NCBI GenBank assembly: GCA_018825305.1
Contig: JAHJEO010000013.1
Coordinates: 51,508-115,507, forward strand
DNA from: Gammaproteobacteria bacterium
GTDB taxonomy: Bacteria > Pseudomonadota > Gammaproteobacteria > Burkholderiales > Rhodocyclaceae
Length of the DNA: 64,000 nucleotides
Direction of reading: 5' to 3'
This document shows, piece by piece, positions 55,786-64,000 of the stretch. The notes under the pieces were generated by a model that was not told the origin of the DNA, made no database searches, and saw only the letters and a list, made by a program, of their open reading frames with translations. The position numbers were made by a program, and so were the translations under genes. Numbering within the stretch: the first letter of the stretch is position 1; each line of letters opens with the position of its first letter.

Positions 55786-56934
55786 CTACTTCAGCTGTTC
55801 GTAGAGCAGGCCGAGAATTTTCCGGGATGTGTCGGACTTGTCGATACCGCCCTCGCGCGTCAGCACTTGCACGGTGCTGCCCGAATCGCCACCCTTGACA
55901 TAAACGCGGTACCGCGCGCCGGGATCGACCTTGGGTGCGTCGCTCTTCCAGAACATGAGCTTTGAAGCAAAGCCCTTGTCATCCTTCTTCGCCGTCGGTT
56001 CGGTATCCACGTAGCGGACGAAATAGAGTCCCTGCGAACGATCACGATCCTCGACGGTAAAGCCGACGCGATCAAGCGCCAGACCGACGCGGCGCCAGGC
56101 GCGATCGAAGCCTTCCTGTACTTCCAGCGTGCCGCTACCGTCATTGGCGCGGGCCAGCTTGGCCTTTTCCTCAACCACCGGGGCCTTCGCCGCCTGTGTC
56201 TTGGCCTGGGCGTCGGTGGCGCCGAGTCGCACCATCAATCGCCGCAACATCTCGGCCTCGAGTTCCGGTTCGGGCGGGCGCGGTTGCCATTTGGTCTGAT
56301 CGCGGCCCTCGGTCACGTAGATCTCGTACATGCCACGGTGGCTGATGTATATCTCGGTGGCGCCGGCCGCGCCCTTCTCCAGACGGGTGCGGAACTTGTC
56401 GCGCTCGGCGGTCGAATAGAGCGAGTCGAACACCTTGCCGATGACGCTGCGAATGCCATCGTTGCCGAGCTTGGCGCGGTTCTCGGCCCAGTCGGTCTCC
56501 ATGACGCCAGCCTCGGGCATCTCGACGTTGATGATGAAACCTATTTCCTGCCAGAACTCCTTCACCGTCGGCCACAGCTTGTCGGGGGCGATTCCGCTCA
56601 CCACCAGCCAGCGCTGCGTGCCGGAACGCTCAATGCGCATTTTGTCTACCGCCGGCAAGACGTCCGCAGCGCCTGCCGCACGCGGCTCGGCCGCCCGCTC
56701 ACCGCTATAGGTAGAGAACGTCGCGGTTCCCTTGGAGCCGGTATCGGGCACGACATAACGATCGTCGCGCGATGGCTGGGTAAGGTCGGGCGGGACTTCG
56801 AGTGGCTGCAGCTTTCCGGTCGACTTGTAGTCGATTTTCTTCGACTCGACCATCGCGCCACCACCGCAACCAGCGAGCAGTGCCGCGCAACCGAGGGCAA
56901 GGAACAAACTGAATTTATCTGACATGATTCTCAT
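55786..56934 (-). CDS. bamC: Outer membrane protein assembly factor BamC
   Basis: Lipoprotein of the BAM complex that inserts outer-membrane proteins. The 382-residue product has the lipobox CAALLAGCGGG (lipidated Cys near residue 24) and the BamC unstructured stretch KIDYKSTGKLQPLEVPPDLT, which contacts BamD. Two helix-grip domains follow (RWLVVSGIAPDKLWPTVKEF; FDRAWRRVGLALDRVGFTVE). The start overlaps the dapA stop; an internal ATG three codons later is possible. dapA-bamC order is conserved in proteobacteria. Confidence 0.9.
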   Translation of the reverse strand: MRIMSDKFSLFLALGCAALLAGCGGGAMVESKKIDYKSTGKLQPLEVPPDLTQPSRDDRYVVPDTGSKGTATFSTYSGERAAEPRAAGAADVLPAVDKMRIERSGTQRWLVVSGIAPDKLWPTVKEFWQEIGFIINVEMPEAGVMETDWAENRAKLGNDGIRSVIGKVFDSLYSTAERDKFRTRLEKGAAGATEIYISHRGMYEIYVTEGRDQTKWQPRPPEPELEAEMLRRLMVRLGATDAQAKTQAAKAPVVEEKAKLARANDGSGTLEVQEGFDRAWRRVGLALDRVGFTVEDRDRSQGLYFVRYVDTEPTAKKDDKGFASKLMFWKSDAPKVDPGARYRVYVKGGDSGSTVQVLTREGGIDKSDTSRKILGLLYEQLK

Positions 56935-57812
56935 CAAAGGGTTATTCCGGCCTCGCGCATGGCGGCACGGACACGGTCGTGACATTCGGCCGAAAGCGGC
57001 GTCATCGGCAGGCGCAGGCCGCCACCGATCAGCCCCATCTGCTCGCAGGCCCACTTGACCGGAATCGGGTTGGCTTCGATGAACAGGTTCTTGTGCAGCC
57101 CGAGCAGGCGGAAGTTGATCTCCCGCGCCCGCACCACGTCGCCCGCCAGCGCGGCTTCGATCATCTCGTGCATCAGCCGCGGCGCGACGTTGGCGGTGAC
57201 CGAGATCGTGCCCTTGCCACCAAGCAGGGTAAGCAGCATCGCCGTGGCATCGTCGCCGCTATAGACGGCAAAATCCTTGGGCGCGCGCTTGAGCAGATCG
57301 GTGCCGCGCTCGAGATTGCCGGTCGCGTCCTTGATGCCGACGATGTTGGGTATCTGCGCCAGACGCAGCGCCGTGTCGTTGGAAAGGTCCGCGACCGTGC
57401 GTCCCGGCACGTTGTAGAGGATCAAGGGCAGGTCGACAGCCTCGGCGATGGCCTTGAAATGCTGATACAGGCCCTCCTGCGTCGGCTTGTTGTAATAGGG
57501 AACGACCGAAAGGTGGGCATCGGCACCCACCTTCCTGGCGAACTGGCCAAGCTCGATGGCCTCTGCCGTGGCGTTGCCGCCCGTACCGGCGATCACCGGA
57601 ATGCGCCCCGCAACATGCTGGACGGTCGTCTCGATGAGACGGTGATGCTCGTCGAAATCCACCGTCGGCGACTCGCCGGTGGTGCCGACCACGACTACGC
57701 CGTCCGTGCCTTCCGCAATGTGCCAGTCCAGCAGGCTCTTGAGGCGCGGCAGGTCGAGGCTGCCGTCATCCGCCATGGGCGTGACGATGGCGGGAATCGA
57801 TCCTTGAATCAT
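56934..57812 (-). CDS. dapA: 4-hydroxy-tetrahydrodipicolinate synthase
   Basis: Lysine/diaminopimelate pathway aldolase, 292 residues. The start is [20 protein letters not shown]. The Thr-Thr pair is in [16 protein letters not shown]. The catalytic Tyr is in [11 protein letters not shown], and the Schiff-base Lys in [14 protein letters not shown] near residue 161. The second ATG was used because it gives the family length; an ATG three codons upstream is the alternative. Confidence 0.96.
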   Translation of the reverse strand: MIQGSIPAIVTPMADDGSLDLPRLKSLLDWHIAEGTDGVVVVGTTGESPTVDFDEHHRLIETTVQHVAGRIPVIAGTGGNATAEAIELGQFARKVGADAHLSVVPYYNKPTQEGLYQHFKAIAEAVDLPLILYNVPGRTVADLSNDTALRLAQIPNIVGIKDATGNLERGTDLLKRAPKDFAVYSGDDATAMLLTLLGGKGTISVTANVAPRLMHEMIEAALAGDVVRAREINFRLLGLHKNLFIEANPIPVKWACEQMGLIGGGLRLPMTPLSAECHDRVRAAMREAGITL

Positions 57813-57890
57813 TGAATGCATCCGAATGGAAGAACGTTGGATTTTACTGTCGAATTGGCCCTGCGGGCTTGGCTGGGTTGTAACGTCGTG

Positions 57891-58820
57891 TTAGTGCAGG
57901 TCGGCCAGCACCTTGACATGGGTAGCGACGCTGCGCGCCAGGGCCGACAGGGCATAACCGCCTTCAAGCATGGAGACGATGCGGCCCTTGGCGGATTCGC
58001 GCGCGACCGCCATCAGCTGTTCCGTTACCCAGGCATAGTCGGCCTCCAGTAGCCCCAGCGAGCCCATGTCGTCCTCGTAATGGGCATCGAAGCCGGCCGA
58101 GATGAAAACCATTTCCGGCGCGTATTCGCGCAGTCGCGGCAGCCAGACCTCGCTCACCACTTCGCGAAAACCGTCGCCTCGCGTGCGCGCAGGCAGCGGC
58201 ACGTTACACATGTTGGGCGCCTGGTTCTCCGCGCCGCAATAGGGATAGAACGGATGCTGGAATGTGCTGACCATCAGCACGTTCTCGTGGTTGGCGAATA
58301 TTTCCTCGGTGCCGTTGCCGTGATGGACGTCGAAATCGATCACTGCCACGCGCTTGAGTCCCCATTGCGCGATGGCGTGGGCGGCAGCAACAGCGATGTT
58401 GTTGAAAAAGCAGAAGCCCATGGCCTTGGCACGCTCGGCATGGTGGCCGGGCGGACGCACGGCACAAAAGGCATTTTCGGCCTCGCCCTGCATCACCAGA
58501 TCCACCGCCATGACGCCGGCACCGGCAGCGCGCAAAGCCGCCGTCCAGGTTCCCGGGCTCATCGCGGTGTCGGGATCGACGTGGAAAATGCCGTGCGTCG
58601 GCGCACTCATTTCCAGGGTCTTCAGGTAGCGCGGCGGATGCACCCGCGCCAGCTGTTCGGTAGTGGCGAGTGGGGCGTCATGAAACTGCAGGTAGAGGTC
58701 GAGCTGGGCCGCGATCAGGCGATCCTGAATCGCCGACAGTCGCTCGGGACACTCGGGATGATGGCTGCCCATGTCGTGGGCAAAACAGTCGCGATGGGTA
58801 ATGAAGGCTGTGGTGGTCAT
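57891..58820 (-). CDS. Histone deacetylase family protein (acetylpolyamine amidohydrolase-like)
   Basis: Zinc amidohydrolase of 309 residues. The start is AFITHRDCFAHDMGSHHPEC with PERLSAIQDRL. The catalytic His pair is in VRPPGHHAERAKAMGFCFFN. Zinc ligands are in VIDFDVHHGNGTEEIF and ISAGFDAHYEDDMGSL. The late EGGY motif is present. Bacterial members deacetylate polyamines or proteins; the substrate is unknown. The ATG begins the fold. A very long upstream extension runs antisense to the MoxR gene and is rejected. It is divergent from moxR with 66 bases between. Confidence 0.9.
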   Translation of the reverse strand: MTTTAFITHRDCFAHDMGSHHPECPERLSAIQDRLIAAQLDLYLQFHDAPLATTEQLARVHPPRYLKTLEMSAPTHGIFHVDPDTAMSPGTWTAALRAAGAGVMAVDLVMQGEAENAFCAVRPPGHHAERAKAMGFCFFNNIAVAAAHAIAQWGLKRVAVIDFDVHHGNGTEEIFANHENVLMVSTFQHPFYPYCGAENQAPNMCNVPLPARTRGDGFREVVSEVWLPRLREYAPEMVFISAGFDAHYEDDMGSLGLLEADYAWVTEQLMAVARESAKGRIVSMLEGGYALSALARSVATHVKVLADLH

Positions 58821-58886
58821 CGGAAACGAATGACTTACAATGGACTCGGAAGTTCCATTATCCACTGATTGCGGAGCTTCGACAGC

Positions 58887-59822
<936 letters not shown>

Positions 59823-59829
59823 AGCCCCG

Positions 59830-60804
59830 ATGAGCTTTGCCGCGGCACTGCAGGACCGCTTCATCCGCTGGGCATTGCGGGTACGCCCGCCCGAGGCCTC
59901 GCCCGTAGTCCTCAGCCAGCGCCGCGTCTATGTGCTGCCGACGCGCGCCGGTATCGGCTTCGCCGCCTCGCTGCTGGTGATGCTGCTCGGCGCCATGAAC
60001 TACACCCTCAGCCTCGGCTACGCGCTGACCTTCCTGCTCGCCGGACTGGGCGTCACCGCCATCCTTCACACCTTCCGCAACCTTGCCCATCTATCGATCA
60101 CAACGGGCCGCGCCGAGCCGGTATTCGCCGGCGACAACGCGCGCTTCACCCTGCTGCTGCACAATGCGCGCAGCGACGAGCGCCGCCAGATCCAGTTGAG
60201 GACCGCCGACGGCATGCCGCTGACGCTCGATGTCGCAGCCCACGCCAGCACGGCCGCAAGGCTCGGCGTTGCCACCAGCGAGCGCGGCTGGCTGGCACTG
60301 CCGCGCGTGACGCTCGACACCACTTGGCCGCTGGGCCTGATCCGCGCCTGGGCTTACGCCGTACCCGACATGCGCTGCCTGGTGTACCCCCGCCCGGCCA
60401 GCGGCGCCGTGCCGCCACCGCCGACTTTTGGCGGCCAGTCCGGCGACGCATCCCGCAATCCCATGGGAAGCGAAGACTTCCTCGCCCTGCGCGGGCACCA
60501 GTTGGCCGACCCGCCGCGCCACGTCGCCTGGAAAACCGCCGCACGCCTCGGCGCCGATGCACCACTCATGACCAAGCAATATGCCGACCCGGCCGCGCAA
60601 ACAGTGTGGCTCGACTGGGACGCCCTGCCGATCGCCATGCCGATCGAGGAACGCCTGTCGTGGCTGACCCGCTGGGTGCTCGACGCCCATGCCACAGGCC
60701 TCAGCTGGGGCCTGCGCCTGCCGCAGACAAGGCTGGCACCGGCCGGCGGCGACGCCCACCTGCACGCCTGTTTGCGGCGGCTGGCACTGCATGGCAAAGA
60801 GTAA
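59830..60804 (+). CDS. DUF58 domain membrane protein
   Basis: A 324-residue membrane protein. Two helices lie near residues 42-80 (GIGFAASLLVMLLGAMNYTL; LGYALTFLLAGLGVTAIL). An Ig-like extracytoplasmic part follows, then the DUF58 core GSEDFLALRGHQLADPPRHV with WKTAARLG (family pattern G.F..LR.Y..GD..R.I.WK). Residues 192-201 (GAVPPPPTFG) are encoded by a copy of the interspersed repeat. It is eight bases after moxR and overlaps the next gene by 14 bases. The molecular role is unknown. Confidence 0.88.
   Translation: MSFAAALQDRFIRWALRVRPPEASPVVLSQRRVYVLPTRAGIGFAASLLVMLLGAMNYTLSLGYALTFLLAGLGVTAILHTFRNLAHLSITTGRAEPVFAGDNARFTLLLHNARSDERRQIQLRTADGMPLTLDVAAHASTAARLGVATSERGWLALPRVTLDTTWPLGLIRAWAYAVPDMRCLVYPRPASGAVPPPPTFGGQSGDASRNPMGSEDFLALRGHQLADPPRHVAWKTAARLGADAPLMTKQYADPAAQTVWLDWDALPIAMPIEERLSWLTRWVLDAHATGLSWGLRLPQTRLAPAGGDAHLHACLRRLALHGKE
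60405..60430 (-). repeat. Interspersed repeat copy 9 (in DUF58 gene)
   Basis: Minus strand CAAAAGTCGGCGGTGGCG, GC, ACGGCG. Read on the plus strand as AVPPPPTF, the same frame as copies 1 and 6. Confidence 0.65.
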
Positions 60805-62737
60805 TTCACCGGCGGTCAGCACCAGCCAAACCTGGTGGCTGCTTGGCGCCGCGCTGACCGCGCTGGTGCCGCTGATACCGCATGTGCCGCCATGGCTGGT
60901 CGCGCTCGCCCTGCTGCTGCTGGCCGGACGCGCGCTGCTCAACTGGACTCAGCGCAAACTGCCCGCACGCCGCTGGCTGGTACTGCTGACGTTCGCCGGC
61001 ACCGCGGGCGTCCTCGCCCAGTTCAAGACGCTGTTCGGGCAGAACCCCGGCGTGGCCCTGCTCATCCTGTTTCTTGCCCTGAAGCCGCTGGAAGCACGCA
61101 CGCGGCGCGACGGTCTGGCGGTGGTTTTCCTTTGCTACTTCCTCATCCTCGCCCAGTTTCTCTTCGACCAGAGCATAGCTGCTGCCGGCATGATGCTCGC
61201 CACCATCGTCACCGTCACCGCGGCGCTGGGCAGCCTCGCCGATGCTCGCGCCCGTGCCGCCGACCTGTTGCGCCGCAGCGGCGTGATGCTGCTGCAGGCG
61301 GCGCCCTTCATGCTGCTGCTGTTCGTGCTGTTCCCGCGCATCCAGGGCCCGCTGTGGGGTTTGCCGCGCGACGCCTTTTCGGGACTGACCGGACTGTCGG
61401 ATTCGATGGCGCCAGGCAGCATCAGCAATCTCTCGCAGTCAGATGCCATCGCCTTCCGCGCCCGTTTCGCCGAATCGCCGCCCCGCGACCAACTCTACTG
61501 GCGCGGCCCGGTACTGAACGACTTCGACGGCCGCACCTGGCGCATCGAACGGCGCCTGCCGGCGCAACGTCTGCCCTACGTGCCGCAGGGTCCGGCCATC
61601 GACTACGAGGTGACGCTCGAACCCCATGCCAAGCGCTGGCTGTTCGCCCTGGAACTGCCGGGCAGCCTGCCGCCGGACAGCCTGATGACCGGTGACTACC
61701 AGTTGCTGGCCAAGGCGCCGGTAACGGCCCGCCAACGCTACAAGGCGTCATCCCACACCACCATGAGCGTCGGCCTCGACGACTCGGAGCATGTGCTGCA
61801 GCGAGCGCGGACGCTGCCGCCCGACTTCAACCCGCGAACACGCGCGCTGGCTGCAAGCTGGCGCCAACAGCACGGCAGCGACGACGCCGCGGTGCTCGAT
61901 GCCGCCAAGCGTTTTTTCCTGTCGCAGGGCCTCGCCTACACCCTGACCCCGCCCCTGCTTGGTCAGCACAGCATCGACGAGTTCCTGTTCGAAACCAGGC
62001 AGGGCTTCTGCGAGCATTATTCTGGCGCCTTCGTCTTCGCCCTGCGTGCCGCCGGACTACCGGCGCGCGTGGTCACGGGCTATCAGGGTGGCGAGACCAA
62101 CCCCTTTGACGGCTATTTCACGGTGCGGCAATACGACGCCCATGCCTGGGCAGAAGTCTGGCTCGCGGACAATGGTTGGACGCGCATCGACCCCACCGCG
62201 ATCAGCGTGCCGTTGCGCATCGAACAGAACCTGGCTGCCGCCGTTCCGGCTGGCTCCAATGTGCCGTTCATGGCTCGCCTCGACCTCGCCCTGTTGCGCG
62301 AACTCCGGCTGCGGCTCGATGCCCTTGCCAACAACTGGAACCAGTGGGTGATCGGCTACAACCCCGAGCGCCAGCGCGAATTCCTCGACCGCCTCGGCAT
62401 GCGCGCGCCCGACTGGCGGCAAATGACGGCGACCCTGGCGGTGCTGGCCGGCCTGGTGCTGCTCGGATTCACCGCCTGGGCGCTGCGGCAGCGGCGGCGG
62501 ACCGATCCGGTGCAGCGCACCTGGATCAGGCTCGGCCGCAAGCTGCAGCGCCGCGGCCTGCCGCGCCATCCATGGGAAGGTCCGCTCGCCTATGCCGGCC
62601 GCATCGCCGTGCGCTTTCCCGAAAGCGCCACGGAAATTGGCACCATTTCCACGCTCTACGGTCGTCTGCGCTACGGTAAGCTCGATCCCGTGCTGTTCTC
62701 CGAACTGAAATCCCGCGTCGCCCGTTTCCAGCCGTGA
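60791..62737 (+). CDS. DUF3488/transglutaminase membrane protein (TgpA-like)
   Basis: A 648-residue membrane protein. Six or so N-terminal helices form the DUF3488 part (residues about 15-190). A periplasmic transglutaminase-like domain (about 380-500) has the Cys-His-Asp triad in RQGFCEHYSGAFVFALRAAG, YDAHAWAEVWL and TRIDPT. One helix near residue 550 (VLAGLVLLGFTAWAL) and a cytoplasmic DUF4129-like end follow. TgpA of Pseudomonas is essential and acts in the envelope. The start overlaps the DUF58 gene end; the stop overlaps the mltB start (TGATG). Confidence 0.9.
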   Translation: MAKSNSPAVSTSQTWWLLGAALTALVPLIPHVPPWLVALALLLLAGRALLNWTQRKLPARRWLVLLTFAGTAGVLAQFKTLFGQNPGVALLILFLALKPLEARTRRDGLAVVFLCYFLILAQFLFDQSIAAAGMMLATIVTVTAALGSLADARARAADLLRRSGVMLLQAAPFMLLLFVLFPRIQGPLWGLPRDAFSGLTGLSDSMAPGSISNLSQSDAIAFRARFAESPPRDQLYWRGPVLNDFDGRTWRIERRLPAQRLPYVPQGPAIDYEVTLEPHAKRWLFALELPGSLPPDSLMTGDYQLLAKAPVTARQRYKASSHTTMSVGLDDSEHVLQRARTLPPDFNPRTRALAASWRQQHGSDDAAVLDAAKRFFLSQGLAYTLTPPLLGQHSIDEFLFETRQGFCEHYSGAFVFALRAAGLPARVVTGYQGGETNPFDGYFTVRQYDAHAWAEVWLADNGWTRIDPTAISVPLRIEQNLAAAVPAGSNVPFMARLDLALLRELRLRLDALANNWNQWVIGYNPERQREFLDRLGMRAPDWRQMTATLAVLAGLVLLGFTAWALRQRRRTDPVQRTWIRLGRKLQRRGLPRHPWEGPLAYAGRIAVRFPESATEIGTISTLYGRLRYGKLDPVLFSELKSRVARFQP

Positions 62738-63729
62738 TGTCGTTGCTGCATCGCTGCCTGCTGTCGCTGTGCGCAGTCGCCTGCCTTGCCGCCATGCCGG
62801 CAGCCGCACGCGGCTTTGCCGACCGCGACGACGTCCGGGTGTTTGTCACCGAGATGGAAAATCGTCACGATTTCCGCGCCGATGAACTGCTCGGCCTTTT
62901 CGGTCAGATTCAGCCGCTGCCATCAGTCATCAAGGCCATCATGCCGCCGGCCGATCCCGGCATCCGTTCCTGGCAGGCCTATCGGGGCCGCTTCATCGAG
63001 CGCAAGCGCATTGCCGCCGGCCTGCGCTTCTGGGGCGAACACCGCGCCACCCTGGCCAAGGCCCGCGCCCTCTACGGCGTACCGGAAGAAATCATCGTCG
63101 CCATCATTGGCATCGAGAGCATTTACGGCCGCAACACCGGCCGCTTCGGCACCATGGCAGCGCTCGCCACACTGGCCTTCGATTACCCACCGCGGGCCGA
63201 ACTGTTCCGCCGCGAACTCGAGGCCCTGTTGCTGCTGGCGCGGGAACAGGGCCTCGATCCGCTCAGCTATCGCGGCTCCTATGCCGGGGCGTTGGGCCTG
63301 CCGCAGTTCCTGCCCAGCAGCATGCGGCAGTGGGCCGTCGATTTCGACGGCAGCGGCCGCACCGATCTGGCCGCCAGTGCCGACGACGCCATCGGCAGCG
63401 TCGCCAACTTCCTGCGCGAGCATGGCTGGCAGCAGGGCGAACCGATTACCACCCGCGTCGAAATCGATGGCGATCCAAAGAGTCTGATCGACGAGGGGAT
63501 ACGGCCGGTGCGGCTGCCAGCGGAAATGGCGACAATGGGCGTCAGCCCGGCCAGCCTTGCGACCGTAGCACAGCAGCCCGCCGCGTTGATCGACTTGGTC
63601 ACTCCGGCGGCGCCGACCGAATACTGGCTCGGCTATCGGAACTTCTTCGTCATCACCCGCTACAACCGCTCTAGCTTCTACGCCATGGCCGTCATCCAGC
63701 TTGCCGAGGCACTTAAGGCCGCGCACTGA
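62737..63729 (+). CDS. mltB: Lytic murein transglycosylase B
   Basis: Peptidoglycan lytic transglycosylase of 330 residues. The signal peptide is LLHRCLLSLCAVACLAAMPA. The N-terminal SLT-2 start is FVTEMENRHDFRADELLGLF. The catalytic Glu is in EEIIVAIIGIESIYGRNTG (IGIESxYG). GALGLPQFLPSSMRQWAVDF follows, and then the C-terminal SYNRS-like segment (ITRYNRSSFYAMAVIQLAEA). There is no obvious lipobox, so it is probably a soluble periplasmic form. Last gene of the moxR operon. Confidence 0.92.
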   Translation: MSLLHRCLLSLCAVACLAAMPAAARGFADRDDVRVFVTEMENRHDFRADELLGLFGQIQPLPSVIKAIMPPADPGIRSWQAYRGRFIERKRIAAGLRFWGEHRATLAKARALYGVPEEIIVAIIGIESIYGRNTGRFGTMAALATLAFDYPPRAELFRRELEALLLLAREQGLDPLSYRGSYAGALGLPQFLPSSMRQWAVDFDGSGRTDLAASADDAIGSVANFLREHGWQQGEPITTRVEIDGDPKSLIDEGIRPVRLPAEMATMGVSPASLATVAQQPAALIDLVTPAAPTEYWLGYRNFFVITRYNRSSFYAMAVIQLAEALKAAH

Positions 63730-63733
63730 TGGC

Positions 63734-63762
63734 AAAAAAAGTCGGCGCTGGCGGGACGGCGA
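63734..63762 (+). repeat. Interspersed repeat copy 10 (after mltB)
   Basis: A-run, then GTCGGCGCTGGCG, GG, ACGGCG, starting five bases after the mltB stop. Confidence 0.75.
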
Positions 63763-63827
63763 CCGCTCCGTCCGACGCAGCGCGCTGGTAGGGCCTGTTC
63801 TTATTCAGGCGACGAGTGCGCCGGGGT

Positions 63828-63912
63828 GAGTCTGGCCGCAGGGCAAGGCACGACCGACACCATGTGGTTGCTCCACATCAGGAGGGAGTAACGCCGCCAT
63901 GCGGCCAGACTC
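63828..63912. repeat. Structured non-coding element with nested inverted repeats
   Basis: Outer arms GAGTCTGGCCGCA (63828-63840) and TGCGGCCAGACTC (63900-63912) are 13-base perfect inverted repeats about 60 bases apart. They enclose a smaller stem ATGTGG-TTGCT-CCACAT and AGGAGGGAG. The DNA from here to the window end is GC-rich and without a supported gene. It could be a mobile intergenic repeat or an RNA element; the right end is cut by the window. Confidence 0.55.
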
Positions 63913-64000
63913 GCCCCGTCCCTTCGGGTTGTCGCCCAATGCGGCGTCCGCTTTGTCGCTCGGCTCGCCAAGGGGACGGCCATTGCCTTCGCCTCGCTTC

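Overview
This window is a gene-dense, GC-rich chromosomal segment from a betaproteobacterium, most likely a member of the Rhodocyclales or a close relative. That placement is inferred from gene order and was not checked against a database. The main support is the minus-strand block gyrA-serC-serA-pheA-hisC-tyrA-aroA/cmk-rpsA-ihfB-lapA-lapB, together with mtaD/ompA/ubiG/gph and dapA-bamC. No plasmid, phage, insertion sequence or CRISPR array is visible.

Layout. 1-4 kb: the 3' end of gnd, then zwf (pentose phosphate branch), two small unknown genes and dusC. 4-7 kb: a minus-strand operon tsaB-rimI-udg-CDF transporter. 7-12.2 kb: an MHS-type MFS transporter, two small secreted Arg-rich proteins, and a divergent ompR-envZ-truncated globin operon. 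12.2-15.6 kb: a tightly overlapping minus-strand operon ispD-ispF-thpR-cNMP-binding protein-AI-2E family permease. 15.7-19.4 kb: an operon of an MgtC/DUF4010 membrane protein plus the complete three-gene AmmeMemoRadiSam set (Memo, AMMECR1, radical SAM), whose function is unknown. 19.4-23.3 kb: cysM, a small conserved gene and modABC. 23.3-29.6 kb: a MarR-controlled MacAB/TolC-type efflux cassette that appears to have been inserted between cysM and hldD. It is flanked by hairpin-rich non-coding DNA and carries the remnant of a second outer-membrane factor gene.

29.6-46.7 kb: a long minus-strand run for LPS heptose synthesis, LPS assembly control, translation (rpsA), nucleoid structure (ihfB), aromatic amino acid, histidine and serine synthesis, and gyrA. 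46.9-52.6 kb: mtaD, an OmpA-like protein, ubiG-gph, an HU protein, a disordered small protein, an isocitrate dehydrogenase-like enzyme and tRNA-Ser(UGA). 52.7-58.8 kb: rlmD, a DUF7931-like gene, a Met/Ala/Pro-rich lipoprotein, an MBL-fold hydrolase, bamC-dapA and a histone-deacetylase-family enzyme. 58.9-63.7 kb: a MoxR-DUF58-TgpA-like-MltB operon. The window ends in a structured non-coding element.

The most unusual signal is a roughly 25-bp interspersed repeat: AAAAGTCGGCGCTGGCG, then two variable bases (A/G, C/G), then ACGGCG. I found ten copies in 64 kb, on both strands. Seven lie inside protein genes, in at least three reading frames, and several of these fall where family members normally have short loops. 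It behaves like a small repeat that can sit in frame inside housekeeping proteins. The AmmeMemoRadiSam operon with its membrane partner, and the secreted repeat proteins beside OmpR/EnvZ, are the next best candidates for undescribed biology.
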